Shown: in pieces, positions 6,071-13,834 of the stretch
How positions within the stretch are numbered: the first letter of the stretch is position 1
How the letters are laid out: every line of letters starts with the position of its first letter
Virus record (IMG/VR): IMGVR_UViG_3300008120_000364
Span: 1 to 36,299 of that record
DNA from: a virus
Length of the DNA: 36,299 nucleotides
Reading direction: 5' to 3' (one strand)
Notes under the pieces: model-generated
Told to the model about the DNA's origin: nothing
Seen by the model: the letters and a program-made list of their open reading frames with translations, nothing else
Databases searched by the model: none
Position numbers and translations under genes: made by a program

Positions 6071-6445
6071 CTACGACCAGATTGGTGCGCACTTATCGGT
6101 TGCCCCTTTAGGTGCAGCACATAACCAGCCTTTCCAAGGACCCTTTGCATTGGTCCCAGTCTTATATGTCATTGGTCCGTGTGAGCAAGTTGGTGCCTTG
6201 CCTTCTTCAACTATCGGCGCTGCTGTTGCTGGCGCGGATACTTGCGGTCTCGGTGCGAAATTACGTTGAAAGGTCTTAGCCGGTCCAGCGCTTCCAAGAG
6301 ATTGACTCACACTATGAATCAGTGCTGCCATATCTTGAGTTGATGCAAGTTGTGTTTCAAAATCTGCTGCAGTATCTGCATAGACATTGATTAGTGTTCC
6401 GTCTGCTAACTTAAAGTTAGCCTGAAACTTTGTCGTTTCAGACAT
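6071..6445 (-). CDS. hypothetical protein with C-terminal Cys/His motif
   Basis: A 124-residue protein with a strong AGGAGG ribosome-binding site. The N-terminal half is a small alpha/beta-looking domain (FKLADGTLINVYADTAADFE). An Ala/Pro-rich linker follows (about 65-85), and then a terminal motif with CSHGPM, KGPWKGWLC and KGATDKCAPIW: three cysteines and one histidine that could form a zinc knuckle. Proteins with this ending commonly sit beside the Cas4-like nuclease in actinophages, by recollection. A single-stranded-DNA-binding or recombination accessory role is plausible but unproven. Confidence 0.65.
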   Translation of the reverse strand: MSETTKFQANFKLADGTLINVYADTAADFETQLASTQDMAALIHSVSQSLGSAGPAKTFQRNFAPRPQVSAPATAAPIVEEGKAPTCSHGPMTYKTGTNAKGPWKGWLCAAPKGATDKCAPIWS

Positions 6446-7385
6446 TAGTTCCTCCTATTTGTTTGACTGATATTCTTGTTGATTCTTTTCCTTCTTTACC
6501 AGGAATATATCCTAGTTGTTTTTGTATTTCTTCTTTATCAACAATGAAAGAACCTTTCACCGCTGACCATTGCACTTGGATGCCAGACTTAGTAACGCCG
6601 AGTAATCCAGCAAGCGACTCTTTAAGTCCTTCCTTTCGTTCGGTCAGTTCCTTTATCTTGGCATCCAGTTGCAAATACTCCAGCGCATTTTTATCTGCGT
6701 CGGAATCCTCAATGATTATCTGTTCAGTTTTTGTAAGTTCTTTTTTTAGACCAACGCATCCAATCTCACCAGATGCGTCGTAGTATTTACAATAGAACTT
6801 ACAGTAATTCTCATCCTTCTCAGGTTCTGGTGCTACCTCTGATGTCTTAACAGCCTCTAACCAAGAGAGGGCTTCAAGTGCGACAGAAGAATCGTACTTC
6901 TCTGAGTGGACCTTTATGTCCCGCTCGTCACCGTCTCTTGGTATAGCGACTAAGTGAACGTTCTGAACCTTCCCCAATCCAGACTGTTCGATAAGGTAGC
7001 CGTAGGTTTGCACCTGCCAGCGTTGTTGCAGTGAAGGAAAGTAATTAAGGTTCTTTGCCTTAACTGTTTTCCAATCTACAACATCTCCCGTTTCCGGGAA
7101 ATATGCGTCTACGTGTGCTTTCATTCCATTGTATTCAACGGATGATTCAAGCATCACACCTTCGTGTTTATCTAAAGCCTTCTCAATAGCAGAGTGAATG
7201 GCTGTTCCCATAATGGCAGCCAACTTCAATTCATTCTCATTTGTCTCAGGCTGGTCATTAAGTTTGTACCAGACTTTACGTCGGCATCCACCTAATTCGG
7301 ATGGACCAACCTGTATCTGTGTGGAACGTGGCCGTGCTGCTTCCTTTGCGTGAAGCGCTTTAACTAATAAATCTTTTATGTCCAT
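6438..7385 (-). CDS. Cas4/RecB-type PD-(D/E)XK exonuclease
   Basis: About 315 residues from the ATG at 7385 (preceded by CAGG at a good distance; another ATG lies at 7400). Nuclease motifs: His64 in GTAIHS, Asp93 in HVDAYF, Asp104 and Lys106 in VVDWKT, and Q-x-x-x-Y (Gln124, Tyr128). Cys34 together with Cys195, Cys199 and Cys210 (CKFYCKYYDASGEIGC) matches the iron-sulfur cysteines of Cas4/AddB-type nucleases. A coiled C-terminal region (DAKIKELTERKEGLKESLAG) follows. It likely resects DNA ends for recombination or degrades host DNA. Confidence 0.88.
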   Translation of the reverse strand: MDIKDLLVKALHAKEAARPRSTQIQVGPSELGGCRRKVWYKLNDQPETNENELKLAAIMGTAIHSAIEKALDKHEGVMLESSVEYNGMKAHVDAYFPETGDVVDWKTVKAKNLNYFPSLQQRWQVQTYGYLIEQSGLGKVQNVHLVAIPRDGDERDIKVHSEKYDSSVALEALSWLEAVKTSEVAPEPEKDENYCKFYCKYYDASGEIGCVGLKKELTKTEQIIIEDSDADKNALEYLQLDAKIKELTERKEGLKESLAGLLGVTKSGIQVQWSAVKGSFIVDKEEIQKQLGYIPGKEGKESTRISVKQIGGTNV

Positions 7386-7564
7386 AGTGGAACCTGCCAT
7401 CTTGTAAATGTAATGTTAAAGAAGAGTAACCCAATCTGAAATACAGATGCTTGGTGTTCTCCAACAGGTAAGTTATAGATTTTGTAGAAGTCAAGACCAA
7501 TAGACCAGTTACTCATATAGTGTCGGTTAATATACACCGAGTATCTGACAAAATCTTTTCTCAC
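7376..7564 (-). CDS. hypothetical protein (62 aa)
   Basis: A 62-residue protein from a GTG that overlaps the upstream stop (GTGA) and is preceded by AAGGAG, so translation is likely. It is aromatic and hydrophobic (FVRYSVYINRHYMSNW, later FQIGLLFFNITF), with a beta-strand pattern and no clear membrane helix. The 3' end overlaps the Cas4-like gene by 10 bases from that gene's preferred start. No family recognised. Confidence 0.6.
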   Translation of the reverse strand: MRKDFVRYSVYINRHYMSNWSIGLDFYKIYNLPVGEHQASVFQIGLLFFNITFTRWQVPLWT

Positions 7565-8190
7565 TTAAACTCCTTCTTCTGAGTAACCAACTGTATTGGT
7601 GGGTGAGTATTAACGTCAAGCACCGACGCAAGTTCAACGGCTTTCTGGGCGTGTTGCTCTGGTGTTTTCTTTAGACTAGAAGAAGGTAAGCCAGCAAGAT
7701 AACCAAGAGCGAACTGACCACCCGAGCCAACACCGTAGATTCCCAACTTACTTTGGATGAACGAGAGGTCAATCGCAATGTGGAATAGGTTGCCAGCAAA
7801 CGCGACAAGATAGTCGAACCCTGACTCTTTTTCTTTTGTTGCTTCATAAGGGTCATATCCATTCTCTTTGAAAGCGGTAAGTATTGATGGAAGTATTTTC
7901 TTTCCCATCCACTGCACGGGGTCTGCACCTTTGTATGCGGGCGGAGTCCAGTTATAGGCGAGGATATCTCCAGGTCTTGAATCACCTACGATTCCTAATA
8001 AATACTTTCCGACGTTAACTATCTTCGGAGTTGTCGTACTTATAGTCCTGAGATTATCTTCAGTTATCTGAGAATCGGCTGCTAAGATACAGCGGTCTGG
8101 TAATTGAATTCCAACTAACGTAGTAATCGGCAGTCCTTTCCTTCGGAGAAAAAATTTTACACTACTGCGGCGTGTCTGCTCCGGTGACAC
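7561..8190 (-). CDS. proteasome-beta / HslV-like Ntn hydrolase
   Basis: A protein of the 20S proteasome/HslV superfamily. Counting from the threonine at codon 8124-8122 as Thr1, the sequence begins TTLVGIQLPDRCILAADSQ, with Asp17 in place and a lysine at 34 (Lys33 in classical beta subunits, one residue offset). GIVGDSRPGD, a FDYLVAFAG strand and YGVGSGGQFALGYLAG follow, all family hallmarks. The open frame reaches a GTG at 8190, adding 22 basic residues, but the strong AAGGAAAGGA lies 6 bases before an ATT (8127-8125) immediately before Thr1; an ATT start would give an HslV-like Met-Thr-Thr N-terminus. No alpha subunit or unfoldase partner is seen. First gene of the early unit. Confidence 0.85.
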   Translation of the reverse strand: MSPEQTRRSSVKFFLRRKGLPITTLVGIQLPDRCILAADSQITEDNLRTISTTTPKIVNVGKYLLGIVGDSRPGDILAYNWTPPAYKGADPVQWMGKKILPSILTAFKENGYDPYEATKEKESGFDYLVAFAGNLFHIAIDLSFIQSKLGIYGVGSGGQFALGYLAGLPSSSLKKTPEQHAQKAVELASVLDVNTHPPIQLVTQKKEFK

Positions 8191-8208
8191 GCCAATAATT
8201 TCTACAAT

Positions 8209-8538
8209 ATGAGCGTGAGCGAATATATAAGAGGCCGCCTACGGCGTGACCGGCGGCCTCCTAACCGCGAGGCGCTGACGCGCCAAGCCGAGCGGTCTGT
8301 GGTTTTCCGTCTACTCCGGCTGTTGAAAAACAGACCAAGTCTACCGCCAATACAGGCTACTGATTTGCGTTCCGTCGGTCCGACACACTCCTGTGTTTGT
8401 GGATGTACTGTCTTTCTAACCTACGCTCAGTTTGAAGATTATGAAATCTGTTGGTATGCACTAGATGTTGAATGTGCTAACTGTGGCAACCTACTTAAAG
8501 CACCTTGCCCAATAGATAAACCTGAATTTGAGCAATAA
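8209..8538 (+). CDS. zinc-ribbon-like protein, isolated plus-strand gene
   Basis: An open frame of 109 codons lying alone between the two minus-strand units. The C-terminal half looks real: HSCVCGC and later CANCGNLLKAPCP form a four-cysteine zinc ribbon with FEDYEICWYALDVE between. The first ~40 codons are Arg-rich, overlap two GC-rich hairpins (8231-8260, 8271-8284) and lack a ribosome-binding site at ATG 8209, so the true start may be further in, for example at a TTG near residue 39. Function unknown; a regulator or modifier acting early is possible from its position. Confidence 0.6.
   Translation: MSVSEYIRGRLRRDRRPPNREALTRQAERSVVFRLLRLLKNRPSLPPIQATDLRSVGPTHSCVCGCTVFLTYAQFEDYEICWYALDVECANCGNLLKAPCPIDKPEFEQ
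8231..8260. repeat. perfect 9-bp inverted repeat with 12-nt loop
   Basis: GAGGCCGCC (8231-8239) and GGCGGCCTC (8252-8260) flank a 12-base loop TACGGCGTGACC. A smaller hairpin, GGCGC-TGAC-GCGCC, follows at 8271-8284. The element sits between the early minus-strand unit and the isolated plus-strand gene. Its architecture and much of its loop match the hairpin at 36153-36182 in the late-unit leader. Likely a control element; not a terminator, as no U tract follows on either strand. Confidence 0.6.
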
Positions 8539-8570
8539 AAAAAGACCCCCAGGATTTCTCCCAGGGGTCC
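8537..8570 (-). terminator. intrinsic terminator of the late unit
   Basis: Read on the minus strand, a GC-rich hairpin (8544-8570; GACCCC pairs with GGGGTC plus an inner GG/CC pair) is followed by a run of seven T and then ATTG. It lies just downstream of the last lysis gene (stop at 8590) and should end late transcription. The plus strand has only a weak T run, so it is mainly a minus-strand terminator, though it also follows the plus-strand gene's stop directly. Confidence 0.85.
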
Positions 8571-8589
8571 TTGCCTCGCTGCTATTTAA

Positions 8590-8799
8590 CTAATACTTCA
8601 GACCGAACTCTGCTTCAGCCTTGTCTGCCCACTTCACGGCAGGTGCGGTTAGACCGCCGATTAGTACTGCATACTCAGGTGCCAAATCGGTAGCAAATGC
8701 GATACCCATTGTCACTGCTGATGCAAGCACAGCGCGGAGATAAGACTTAAATGCAGCCTTGAACTCTTTGCTTTTTAGTTTCTTGATTAACTTATCCAC
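8590..8799 (-). CDS. putative holin (69 aa)
   Basis: A small protein with a basic amphipathic N-terminus (MDKLIKKLKSKEFKAAFKSY) and two hydrophobic segments, about residues 21-37 and 43-56, separated by an acidic turn (TDLAPEY), then a charged C-terminus. This fits a two-span holin. GTG start, with GGAG just before it and starting directly after the endolysin stop. It would form membrane lesions that let the endolysin reach the wall. It is the last gene of the late unit. Confidence 0.7.
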   Translation of the reverse strand: MDKLIKKLKSKEFKAAFKSYLRAVLASAVTMGIAFATDLAPEYAVLIGGLTAPAVKWADKAEAEFGLKY

Positions 8800-9267
8800 T
8801 TAGTCTCCTTTAGGACTTGGTGTTTCTTTCTTTTTAGCCTTCCTTGAAAGAGCCGCTGTAACCCTGTTCTTCAACTTAGGCTTTTCCATCCAAGCAAACC
8901 AAGGACTTGTATCCTTGGAGTGTTCCGCCTTTATGGAAATATGTAGATGTTTCATATGTAAATTAGAACCAGTGTACTTACGGTCACCTTTATCTTTGGA
9001 CCAGATTCTCCCACTAAAGATTAGGTAGGATACCCGTTTGTCATCCTTCAACTTCTCATAGATATCACCGCAGTCAATACCGTGATGCGGGTCGTGAGTT
9101 AGGTCAGCAGCAAGACCTGTGTTGTGGTCCGAGTTCGGTGATTGCTTTAGGTGCGCAGCAGAAGGTAGGAGTCCATCGCTCGCCTTCATACGCTTGGGTG
9201 CAATGGCAGTTGCCTGTCGCAACACTGCGATGGCAGCAGGACTTGCTACTTTTACGACCTTCTTCAT
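8800..9267 (-). CDS. endolysin, M15-type zinc peptidase
   Basis: About 155 residues from ATG 9267 (ATGA overlap with the upstream stop, GGTGG at good spacing); an ATG 12 bases earlier is less likely. The metal-site pattern of M15/D-Ala-D-Ala-type peptidases is visible: SDHNTGLAADLTHDP supplies His and Asp spaced H-x6-D, and HMKHLHISI supplies the C-terminal His. The tail is Lys-rich (KNRVTAALSRKAKKKE), perhaps a wall-binding or electrostatic segment in place of a binding domain. It should cut peptide cross-links in host peptidoglycan. It lies between two holin-like genes. Confidence 0.82.
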   Translation of the reverse strand: MKKVVKVASPAAIAVLRQATAIAPKRMKASDGLLPSAAHLKQSPNSDHNTGLAADLTHDPHHGIDCGDIYEKLKDDKRVSYLIFSGRIWSKDKGDRKYTGSNLHMKHLHISIKAEHSKDTSPWFAWMEKPKLKNRVTAALSRKAKKKETPSPKGD

Positions 9268-9452
9268 ATTGACCACCATATTCTGATTGTTCCGTTACAT
9301 TCTCCACACACATAAGGCAAGTCGTCCCCATTCTTGTAGTGATTCCTGATTATCTTTGCAGTAGTTTCAAAGTCTGCTTCGTGGGTATCTCTCCCACAAT
9401 GAGGACATACCTCTGCTCCAACGTTCTGATAAACGTGGATGCAATGAGTCAT
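9264..9452 (-). CDS. zinc-ribbon-like small protein (62 aa)
   Basis: Two CxxC pairs, CPHC (about 16-19) and CGEC (about 49-52), separated by a charged helix, fit a small zinc ribbon. It begins MTHCIHVYQNVGAEVC, overlaps the upstream gene by an ATGA and the endolysin by another ATGA, so the three are translationally coupled. Zinc-ribbon genes within phage lysis cassettes are common, but the role is not known. Confidence 0.6.
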   Translation of the reverse strand: MTHCIHVYQNVGAEVCPHCGRDTHEADFETTAKIIRNHYKNGDDLPYVCGECNGTIRIWWSI

Positions 9453-9652
9453 CGTTTGATTGCTTCCTTTACAAGGTCAGTCAGTAAATCAACTTTATGC
9501 TCTAGGGCGTTGACCTTATCCTTCAATGAACTACCGCCGTTAGGTTTTAGTTCGGATAGATAATGCTTGGTCAAATGCTTTACTCCCATTGCTAGTGCTC
9601 CAGCAAGGGTAGTTACGGACACGGCTAATCCAGCCCAGTCAGCAGGGGTCAT
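9449..9652 (-). CDS. holin-like membrane protein (67 aa)
   Basis: A 67-residue protein with one N-terminal hydrophobic helix (about residues 6-23, WAGLAVSVTTLAGALAMG) followed by a charged, coiled-coil-like C-terminal helix (LKDKVNALEHKVDLLTDLV). Preceded by AAGGAG. The shape suits a class III-type holin or lysis regulator. It starts the lysis cassette right after the large tail gene. Confidence 0.6.
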   Translation of the reverse strand: MTPADWAGLAVSVTTLAGALAMGVKHLTKHYLSELKPNGGSSLKDKVNALEHKVDLLTDLVKEAIKR

Positions 9653-9662
9653 CTCTGGCTCC

Positions 9663-11891
9663 TTATACAGAACGAATAGTTACAAGTAATACTCCACCAA
9701 ATCCAGAGAATCGCTTATCCTGCGGTGTCCGGTTGATGAAATCTAGTTCTTCAATGAGTCCAACATAGGACTCTCCTGTTCGGTAATCTTCGATACGGAT
9801 AGTATCTCCAGCATTCTCAACAGATTCTAACTGTTGCATTCTCTGCCAAGCAGACCCTTCATAGCCAACCGCTACACCGAACTTATCTGTCTCGTGGTCA
9901 TAGCAAAGTACTGGATATTGAATTAAACGCTGACGAGGGACAGCAGGCAGAGCCTTAACTTGATAACCAGTAAAGATTGGTGTTGCCGTATCGTCATCAC
10001 CTAAAGTAAAGATAAACTTAAATCCTAGATACTGCTGTGGTGCTGTTGGATATCCAGCGGTAATCTCACCTACAGAATCACCTTGTGAGAAGATACCTAA
10101 ACCATACTCAGTGCCTTCTTGGTCTACAGATTTAACTTCAAGTGAACCATTAGTTGTATCAAACTGTGGCAATACAAACTTAAATCGCTTTAGTTCTAGT
10201 GTGTTATAGCGGATATAACCAGTCTGCAGGTATCCACTAGCGATATAACGAGTAAGGGATTCTATATAAACAGCACCATTAGTTGTCGTTGTGGCGTTAG
10301 TTGTAAACATTAAACGGTCAGTTCCGTCAACAAAAGCACAAGCAGTAGTCTCGTGATTGGTATTGCCAGTAGCCTTATATAGGTCATATGCAAAAGGAAA
10401 TACCAGCGGAGATATCTGAGTGCCAAGGTCAATGCGGATGACTCCTGGTTCATCTTCAACGCTAGTTGCAGCCCAAGCAAATCTATCTCTAAAAGCAAAG
10501 TCATAGACTGGTTGAGTATTTTCCCAAATCAACGGACCATAGGCTAAAGAACCATCATCTGCTACAGCAGCGGCTCTAATACCTTTAGTAGTTCCAATCA
10601 TAATGTAGCCAAGATAGTAAGCAATCTTGTAAATGCGCTCGCCTGATGGCATCTCAGCAGCAGTAATAGCGCTGGTTAGAGTAGGCATAGTTCCGCTAGA
10701 TGAGAGTGTGAACTTCTGGATATTAGATTGAGTTCCAGAAAAGCCTGTGCAGTAGATAGCAGCACCGCTTGATGTGACGCTGGTATAAACAAAGTCATCT
10801 ACTGGATGGGTATAGACAGCAGTAGGTAAAGATGTTGCTGCTGTAGAAATCTCATAAACCTTGTTATTGATACAGGCAACGATACGTTCTTTGGTGAACT
10901 CCATTACCGCATTGGTTACAGTAAGACCTGTAACATCAAACATCTTTACTGTGCTGGTTGGTGAGTCAGTTGAATAGCCAGTCAATGGCTTTTTGTACAT
11001 AGTCAACTTGGTAGTACCACCGCTGGTTACGTTAGTTACCCAGTAGGCGTAGACTCCATCGTCACACATTGCATAAACTTTGTCATCAGTTCCAGAGTTA
11101 TAGTCAACAAAATGCTGAACATTGCTGGTAATAGTTCCTGTTGCTACAGCAGATGGAACATCAGATGCAGTCTTGGCATAGGTCAAAGTGGTTGTAGTAG
11201 GAACTGAAGCAATAGTATATGTTCCGTTGAAGGTAGCATCTACTCCAGCAACTATTATCTCCATACCTACAGCAAGTCCGTGAGCAGGACTTGTGGTCAA
11301 AGTGGCTACGTTAGAGGTCAAAGCCTTGTTAGTTACAGTCGCTGTGATGGTTGGATATATCTTGTCAATATCAAATCCATCAAGCATTAGACAGCCATAG
11401 AACTCGTTATAGGTAGTAGCGCCAGTATTGGTCAACTGCTTCCATTGGATAGACCTGAGAAACTGTTGTGGTCTTAGATTGTCATTGAGATTAGCAGTTG
11501 TGTAATGACCTTCATCTACATCATAAAGAAGAGTTACTTGACCTCTTGTCCAGATATCACAACCCTTTGATTCGGTGTACTGGAAACGAAGTCCTTCATC
11601 CTGAGCAGGTTCAAAGTACTTGATACCTTGACCTAGATGAAATGATGATTGGCTTCTAAACCACCAGCCAGTTAGAGACTGTTCGCCTGCTTCTCTAGTT
11701 TGGTCATACTGTTGCTTACGATACTGAGCAGTAACGCGGCGATACGGAGTATCGTCAGATGCCTGAACAAAGAATGGCAATCCAGCGATAGCAATGTCAT
11801 ACGCCTCGCCAGTGGCTGCATAGTTGATAGAGCCTGCTGGATTAGAAAGTGTATAGGGTATAGCATCGGTTACGTCACTGCCCCAGGGCAT
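9663..11891 (-). CDS. large beta-rich tail protein, possible tail nozzle
   Basis: A 742-residue, Thr/Tyr-rich protein that looks almost wholly beta. Residues about 185-255 form a separate Ig-like or insertion domain (LTTSPAHGLAVGMEIIVAG, NGTYTIASVPTTTTLTY). The following region has repeated short strands with DDGVYAYWV, FVYTSV and FAWAATSVEDEPG, suggesting a propeller-like fold such as the nozzle proteins of short-tailed phages. That assignment is inference from size, fold impression and the absence of a tape measure; it could also be a minor tail or baseplate protein. It follows the fibre genes and precedes lysis. Confidence 0.6.
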   Translation of the reverse strand: MPWGSDVTDAIPYTLSNPAGSINYAATGEAYDIAIAGLPFFVQASDDTPYRRVTAQYRKQQYDQTREAGEQSLTGWWFRSQSSFHLGQGIKYFEPAQDEGLRFQYTESKGCDIWTRGQVTLLYDVDEGHYTTANLNDNLRPQQFLRSIQWKQLTNTGATTYNEFYGCLMLDGFDIDKIYPTITATVTNKALTSNVATLTTSPAHGLAVGMEIIVAGVDATFNGTYTIASVPTTTTLTYAKTASDVPSAVATGTITSNVQHFVDYNSGTDDKVYAMCDDGVYAYWVTNVTSGGTTKLTMYKKPLTGYSTDSPTSTVKMFDVTGLTVTNAVMEFTKERIVACINNKVYEISTAATSLPTAVYTHPVDDFVYTSVTSSGAAIYCTGFSGTQSNIQKFTLSSSGTMPTLTSAITAAEMPSGERIYKIAYYLGYIMIGTTKGIRAAAVADDGSLAYGPLIWENTQPVYDFAFRDRFAWAATSVEDEPGVIRIDLGTQISPLVFPFAYDLYKATGNTNHETTACAFVDGTDRLMFTTNATTTTNGAVYIESLTRYIASGYLQTGYIRYNTLELKRFKFVLPQFDTTNGSLEVKSVDQEGTEYGLGIFSQGDSVGEITAGYPTAPQQYLGFKFIFTLGDDDTATPIFTGYQVKALPAVPRQRLIQYPVLCYDHETDKFGVAVGYEGSAWQRMQQLESVENAGDTIRIEDYRTGESYVGLIEELDFINRTPQDKRFSGFGGVLLVTIRSV

Positions 11892-12330
11892 AGTTCCACC
11901 TTTCTAGGTATTTAATAGCAGATTTAAGAAATTCAGGATTATCCTTGAAGTTCCCTAAAGCAACATTACAGTTATGACAAAGCACCCCTCTAGGTTGAGA
12001 AGTCCTATGGTCGTGGTCTGCGTGAAACTGCCCTCTGCCACCAGGGTTATTGGTCCCACAAATAGCGCAAACATTTCCTTGGTCTTTTAATCTTTCTTCA
12101 TAAAGTCCTGGAGGAAAATTATATTTTTTAGCACGGTTCCAACGTCTACGATTTTCCGTAGCCCTTTGTTTGTTTTCAGGGTTTTGTCTATACCTTATAT
12201 AACGAGGTTTTTCACATTCCTTACAGGAATATCTATAACCTCTTTTGAACTTAGACTCTTTGAAAAAGGAGGTTTTTGGCTTTGACTCGTAACATCTATT
12301 ACAGGTCAACTCGTCGCCATATGGTGCCAC
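11875..12330 (-). CDS. endonuclease VII-like HNH nuclease (151 aa)
   Basis: A GTG-started protein (AGGAG upstream). The first ~50 residues carry two cysteine pairs, CNRCYESK and CKEC, a zinc-binding head found in many phage HNH proteins. The C-terminal endonuclease VII domain has CAIC, FHADHDHRTSQPRGVLC and HNCN, with the family's closing ALGNFKDN...AIKYLE helix. Core ligands are all present, unlike the copy at 2056-2343. It is inserted between a fibre-accessory gene and the large tail gene, overlapping the latter by 17 bases; its position interrupts structural genes, so it is likely a mobile nuclease. Confidence 0.9.
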   Translation of the reverse strand: MAPYGDELTCNRCYESKPKTSFFKESKFKRGYRYSCKECEKPRYIRYRQNPENKQRATENRRRWNRAKKYNFPPGLYEERLKDQGNVCAICGTNNPGGRGQFHADHDHRTSQPRGVLCHNCNVALGNFKDNPEFLKSAIKYLERWNYALGQ

Positions 12331-12405
12331 TTGTTCTCCTTATCTAAATAAAAGTTGAGCAGTTTAGGGACAATGCTCAGGTCACAGTTTTGGTAGGTAA
12401 ATATC

Positions 12406-12570
12406 CTACGAGATTGTGCCAGTTTCTTCTTCGCCGTTTAGCCAGCGTAGATAGCGCTGGTAGTCAGAGTTAGATTCATCTTTAGGAATCCACCAGATAT
12501 TTCCATTATCGTCTGTGCGTTTGATACATTCTACGCCAGATGGGGTTGTGCTTATTTCATATGTAGGCAT
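12406..12570 (-). CDS. short fibre-associated protein (54 aa)
   Basis: The frame is open further upstream, but ATG 12570 with GGAG 8 bases before it avoids overlap with the fibre gene and gives MPTYEISTTPSGVECIKRTD, ending IPKDESNSDYQRYLRWLNG. Such tiny proteins after a fibre gene usually assist its folding or assembly. The two other fibre genes here each have their own, unrelated-looking accessory. Assignment is from context. Confidence 0.55.
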   Translation of the reverse strand: MPTYEISTTPSGVECIKRTDDNGNIWWIPKDESNSDYQRYLRWLNGEEETGTIS

Positions 12571-12572
12571 AT

Positions 12573-13616
12573 TTATAACTCCGAACTGAACTCTAGGTAT
12601 GAAGAAGTAGTGGCATAGGACAACCATCTACCGCAAGCGTTGAGGGTCATTCCAGAACCGGTAGTTGCATAAAGACCGACTGTGTGAGGACTAGCAGTAT
12701 CTAGGCTAAGTGATGAAGCAACATAAGCCGCTCCGCTTGCAAAATTGAAAGCGTGAGTGTTCGCCCCAGATGCACTAAATGATGGAGCAGTTCGCATTAC
12801 AACCCTTAGTGGAAATGACATAATTGGCTGAGTGCTTGTATTTGCCGTTGCCAAGCCATAATAGGTATTGGCGTTGCTTGAAGAATCATAGCGTTGGAAA
12901 TACCTCTGGCAAGCGGCTAACTCGCCTTGAATTGTGCCGGTTGCGGTCTGGAACGCGGTGGCTACTGAACCGGCTTCTACTTGAACGCCCCAAAAATCTA
13001 TCGTTGCGTTCTGAACACCGACAGCAGCATAACCTGCACCGCTAGTTGTAGTTCCACAGGAAGTAAATAGATACAAGAACAATTTATTATTTGCACCAAT
13101 CGTTTTACCAGCAATAGAAGGCAAAGTTAGTGTGAAACTATATCGTGCCCAAGAAGTTGTGATTGCTTGAACTGCTGGTGATGTTGGAACTTCTGCGCTT
13201 CCGCCAGTTCCAAAATTCTGCGCCAAAGTAACACCAACATTCGGAGTGCCTGAACCGGCTTTAGCCCAAAATGAAACTGTTACAGTTTGATTGGTTATAG
13301 TTCTAACATCTTCTATACATTGTCCAAGATATGCGAAATGTCCTGCTGTGCTTTGTGAAGCAGTTACGATACGAGCAAAATTTGTTCCTTCGTAACCTGC
13401 AACTGGAGCAGTTCCAGCAGTAAAAGTCTGCGCTGAATAGGTAACAGTTCCGCCAGAAAAATCGTAAAGCCAGCGGTCGAAACCATATTGAGCAACAGTT
13501 ACGCTGCTAAAGTTTCTTTGATTTATTCTGAAATCACCATTGATGATTTTGTTCTTGCCAGCAAAGAACGGTGCAGCACCGACCTGCGCAGTACTAACTG
13601 CTTGTGTTCTTGGCAT
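12573..13616 (-). CDS. tail fibre / receptor-binding protein with beta-sandwich domain
   Basis: A 347-residue protein. GGGAGG precedes its ATG. From residue ~20 it has the pattern of carbohydrate-binding-like tail-fibre domains (NKIINGDFRINQRN, YGFDRWLYDFSGG, VSFWAKAGSG, then IDFWGVQVEAGSVATAFQ). That pattern marks a jelly-roll/CBM-like domain common in receptor-binding proteins, followed by a Ser/Ala-rich C-terminal beta domain. It probably binds a host surface glycan. It is followed by the 54-residue accessory, parallel to the other two fibre cassettes. Confidence 0.7.
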   Translation of the reverse strand: MPRTQAVSTAQVGAAPFFAGKNKIINGDFRINQRNFSSVTVAQYGFDRWLYDFSGGTVTYSAQTFTAGTAPVAGYEGTNFARIVTASQSTAGHFAYLGQCIEDVRTITNQTVTVSFWAKAGSGTPNVGVTLAQNFGTGGSAEVPTSPAVQAITTSWARYSFTLTLPSIAGKTIGANNKLFLYLFTSCGTTTSGAGYAAVGVQNATIDFWGVQVEAGSVATAFQTATGTIQGELAACQRYFQRYDSSSNANTYYGLATANTSTQPIMSFPLRVVMRTAPSFSASGANTHAFNFASGAAYVASSLSLDTASPHTVGLYATTGSGMTLNACGRWLSYATTSSYLEFSSEL

Positions 13617-13618
13617 TG

Positions 13619-13834
13619 TTAGTTACCTCCCAGTAATAGTCTTGCTTCATCTTCAGTAATACCTAGTTTATCTAGGAGTGCTTGGCGTTGGGCAGCCTTG
13701 GCTGCTGCTTCTGCTTTACGAGCCTGTTCTGTTGCTTGGTCAATTTGATATTGAGCATACTCAGCATCATTCATTTCACGGTCAATAATTTCATCAGTTT
13801 CTAAATTATGGATTCTAATTAAAGGTTTTGTCAT
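13619..13834 (-). CDS. tail fibre assembly chaperone-like protein (71 aa)
   Basis: Begins MTKPLIRIHNLETDEIIDRE, then a helical, Ala/Lys/Gln-rich coiled segment and a closing LGITEDEARLLLGG. GGAG precedes the ATG at fitting distance. It is clearly paralogous with the protein at 14858-15067. A short N-terminal beta part plus a helical tail, immediately after a fibre gene, fits a fibre assembly chaperone of the Tfa-like type; the biochemical role is inferred. Confidence 0.65.
   Translation of the reverse strand: MTKPLIRIHNLETDEIIDREMNDAEYAQYQIDQATEQARKAEAAAKAAQRQALLDKLGITEDEARLLLGGN

Noticed and set aside
8148-8190. TAAAAT at 8154-8159 as -10 box of the early promoter
   Set aside because: No recognisable -35 at 16-19 bases; AT content alone is not enough, so it is not listed as a feature.
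12390-12410. Small hairpin GTAGG...CCTAC near the HNH gene as terminator or insertion mark
   Set aside because: Only a 5-bp AT-flanked stem without U tract; not better than chance.
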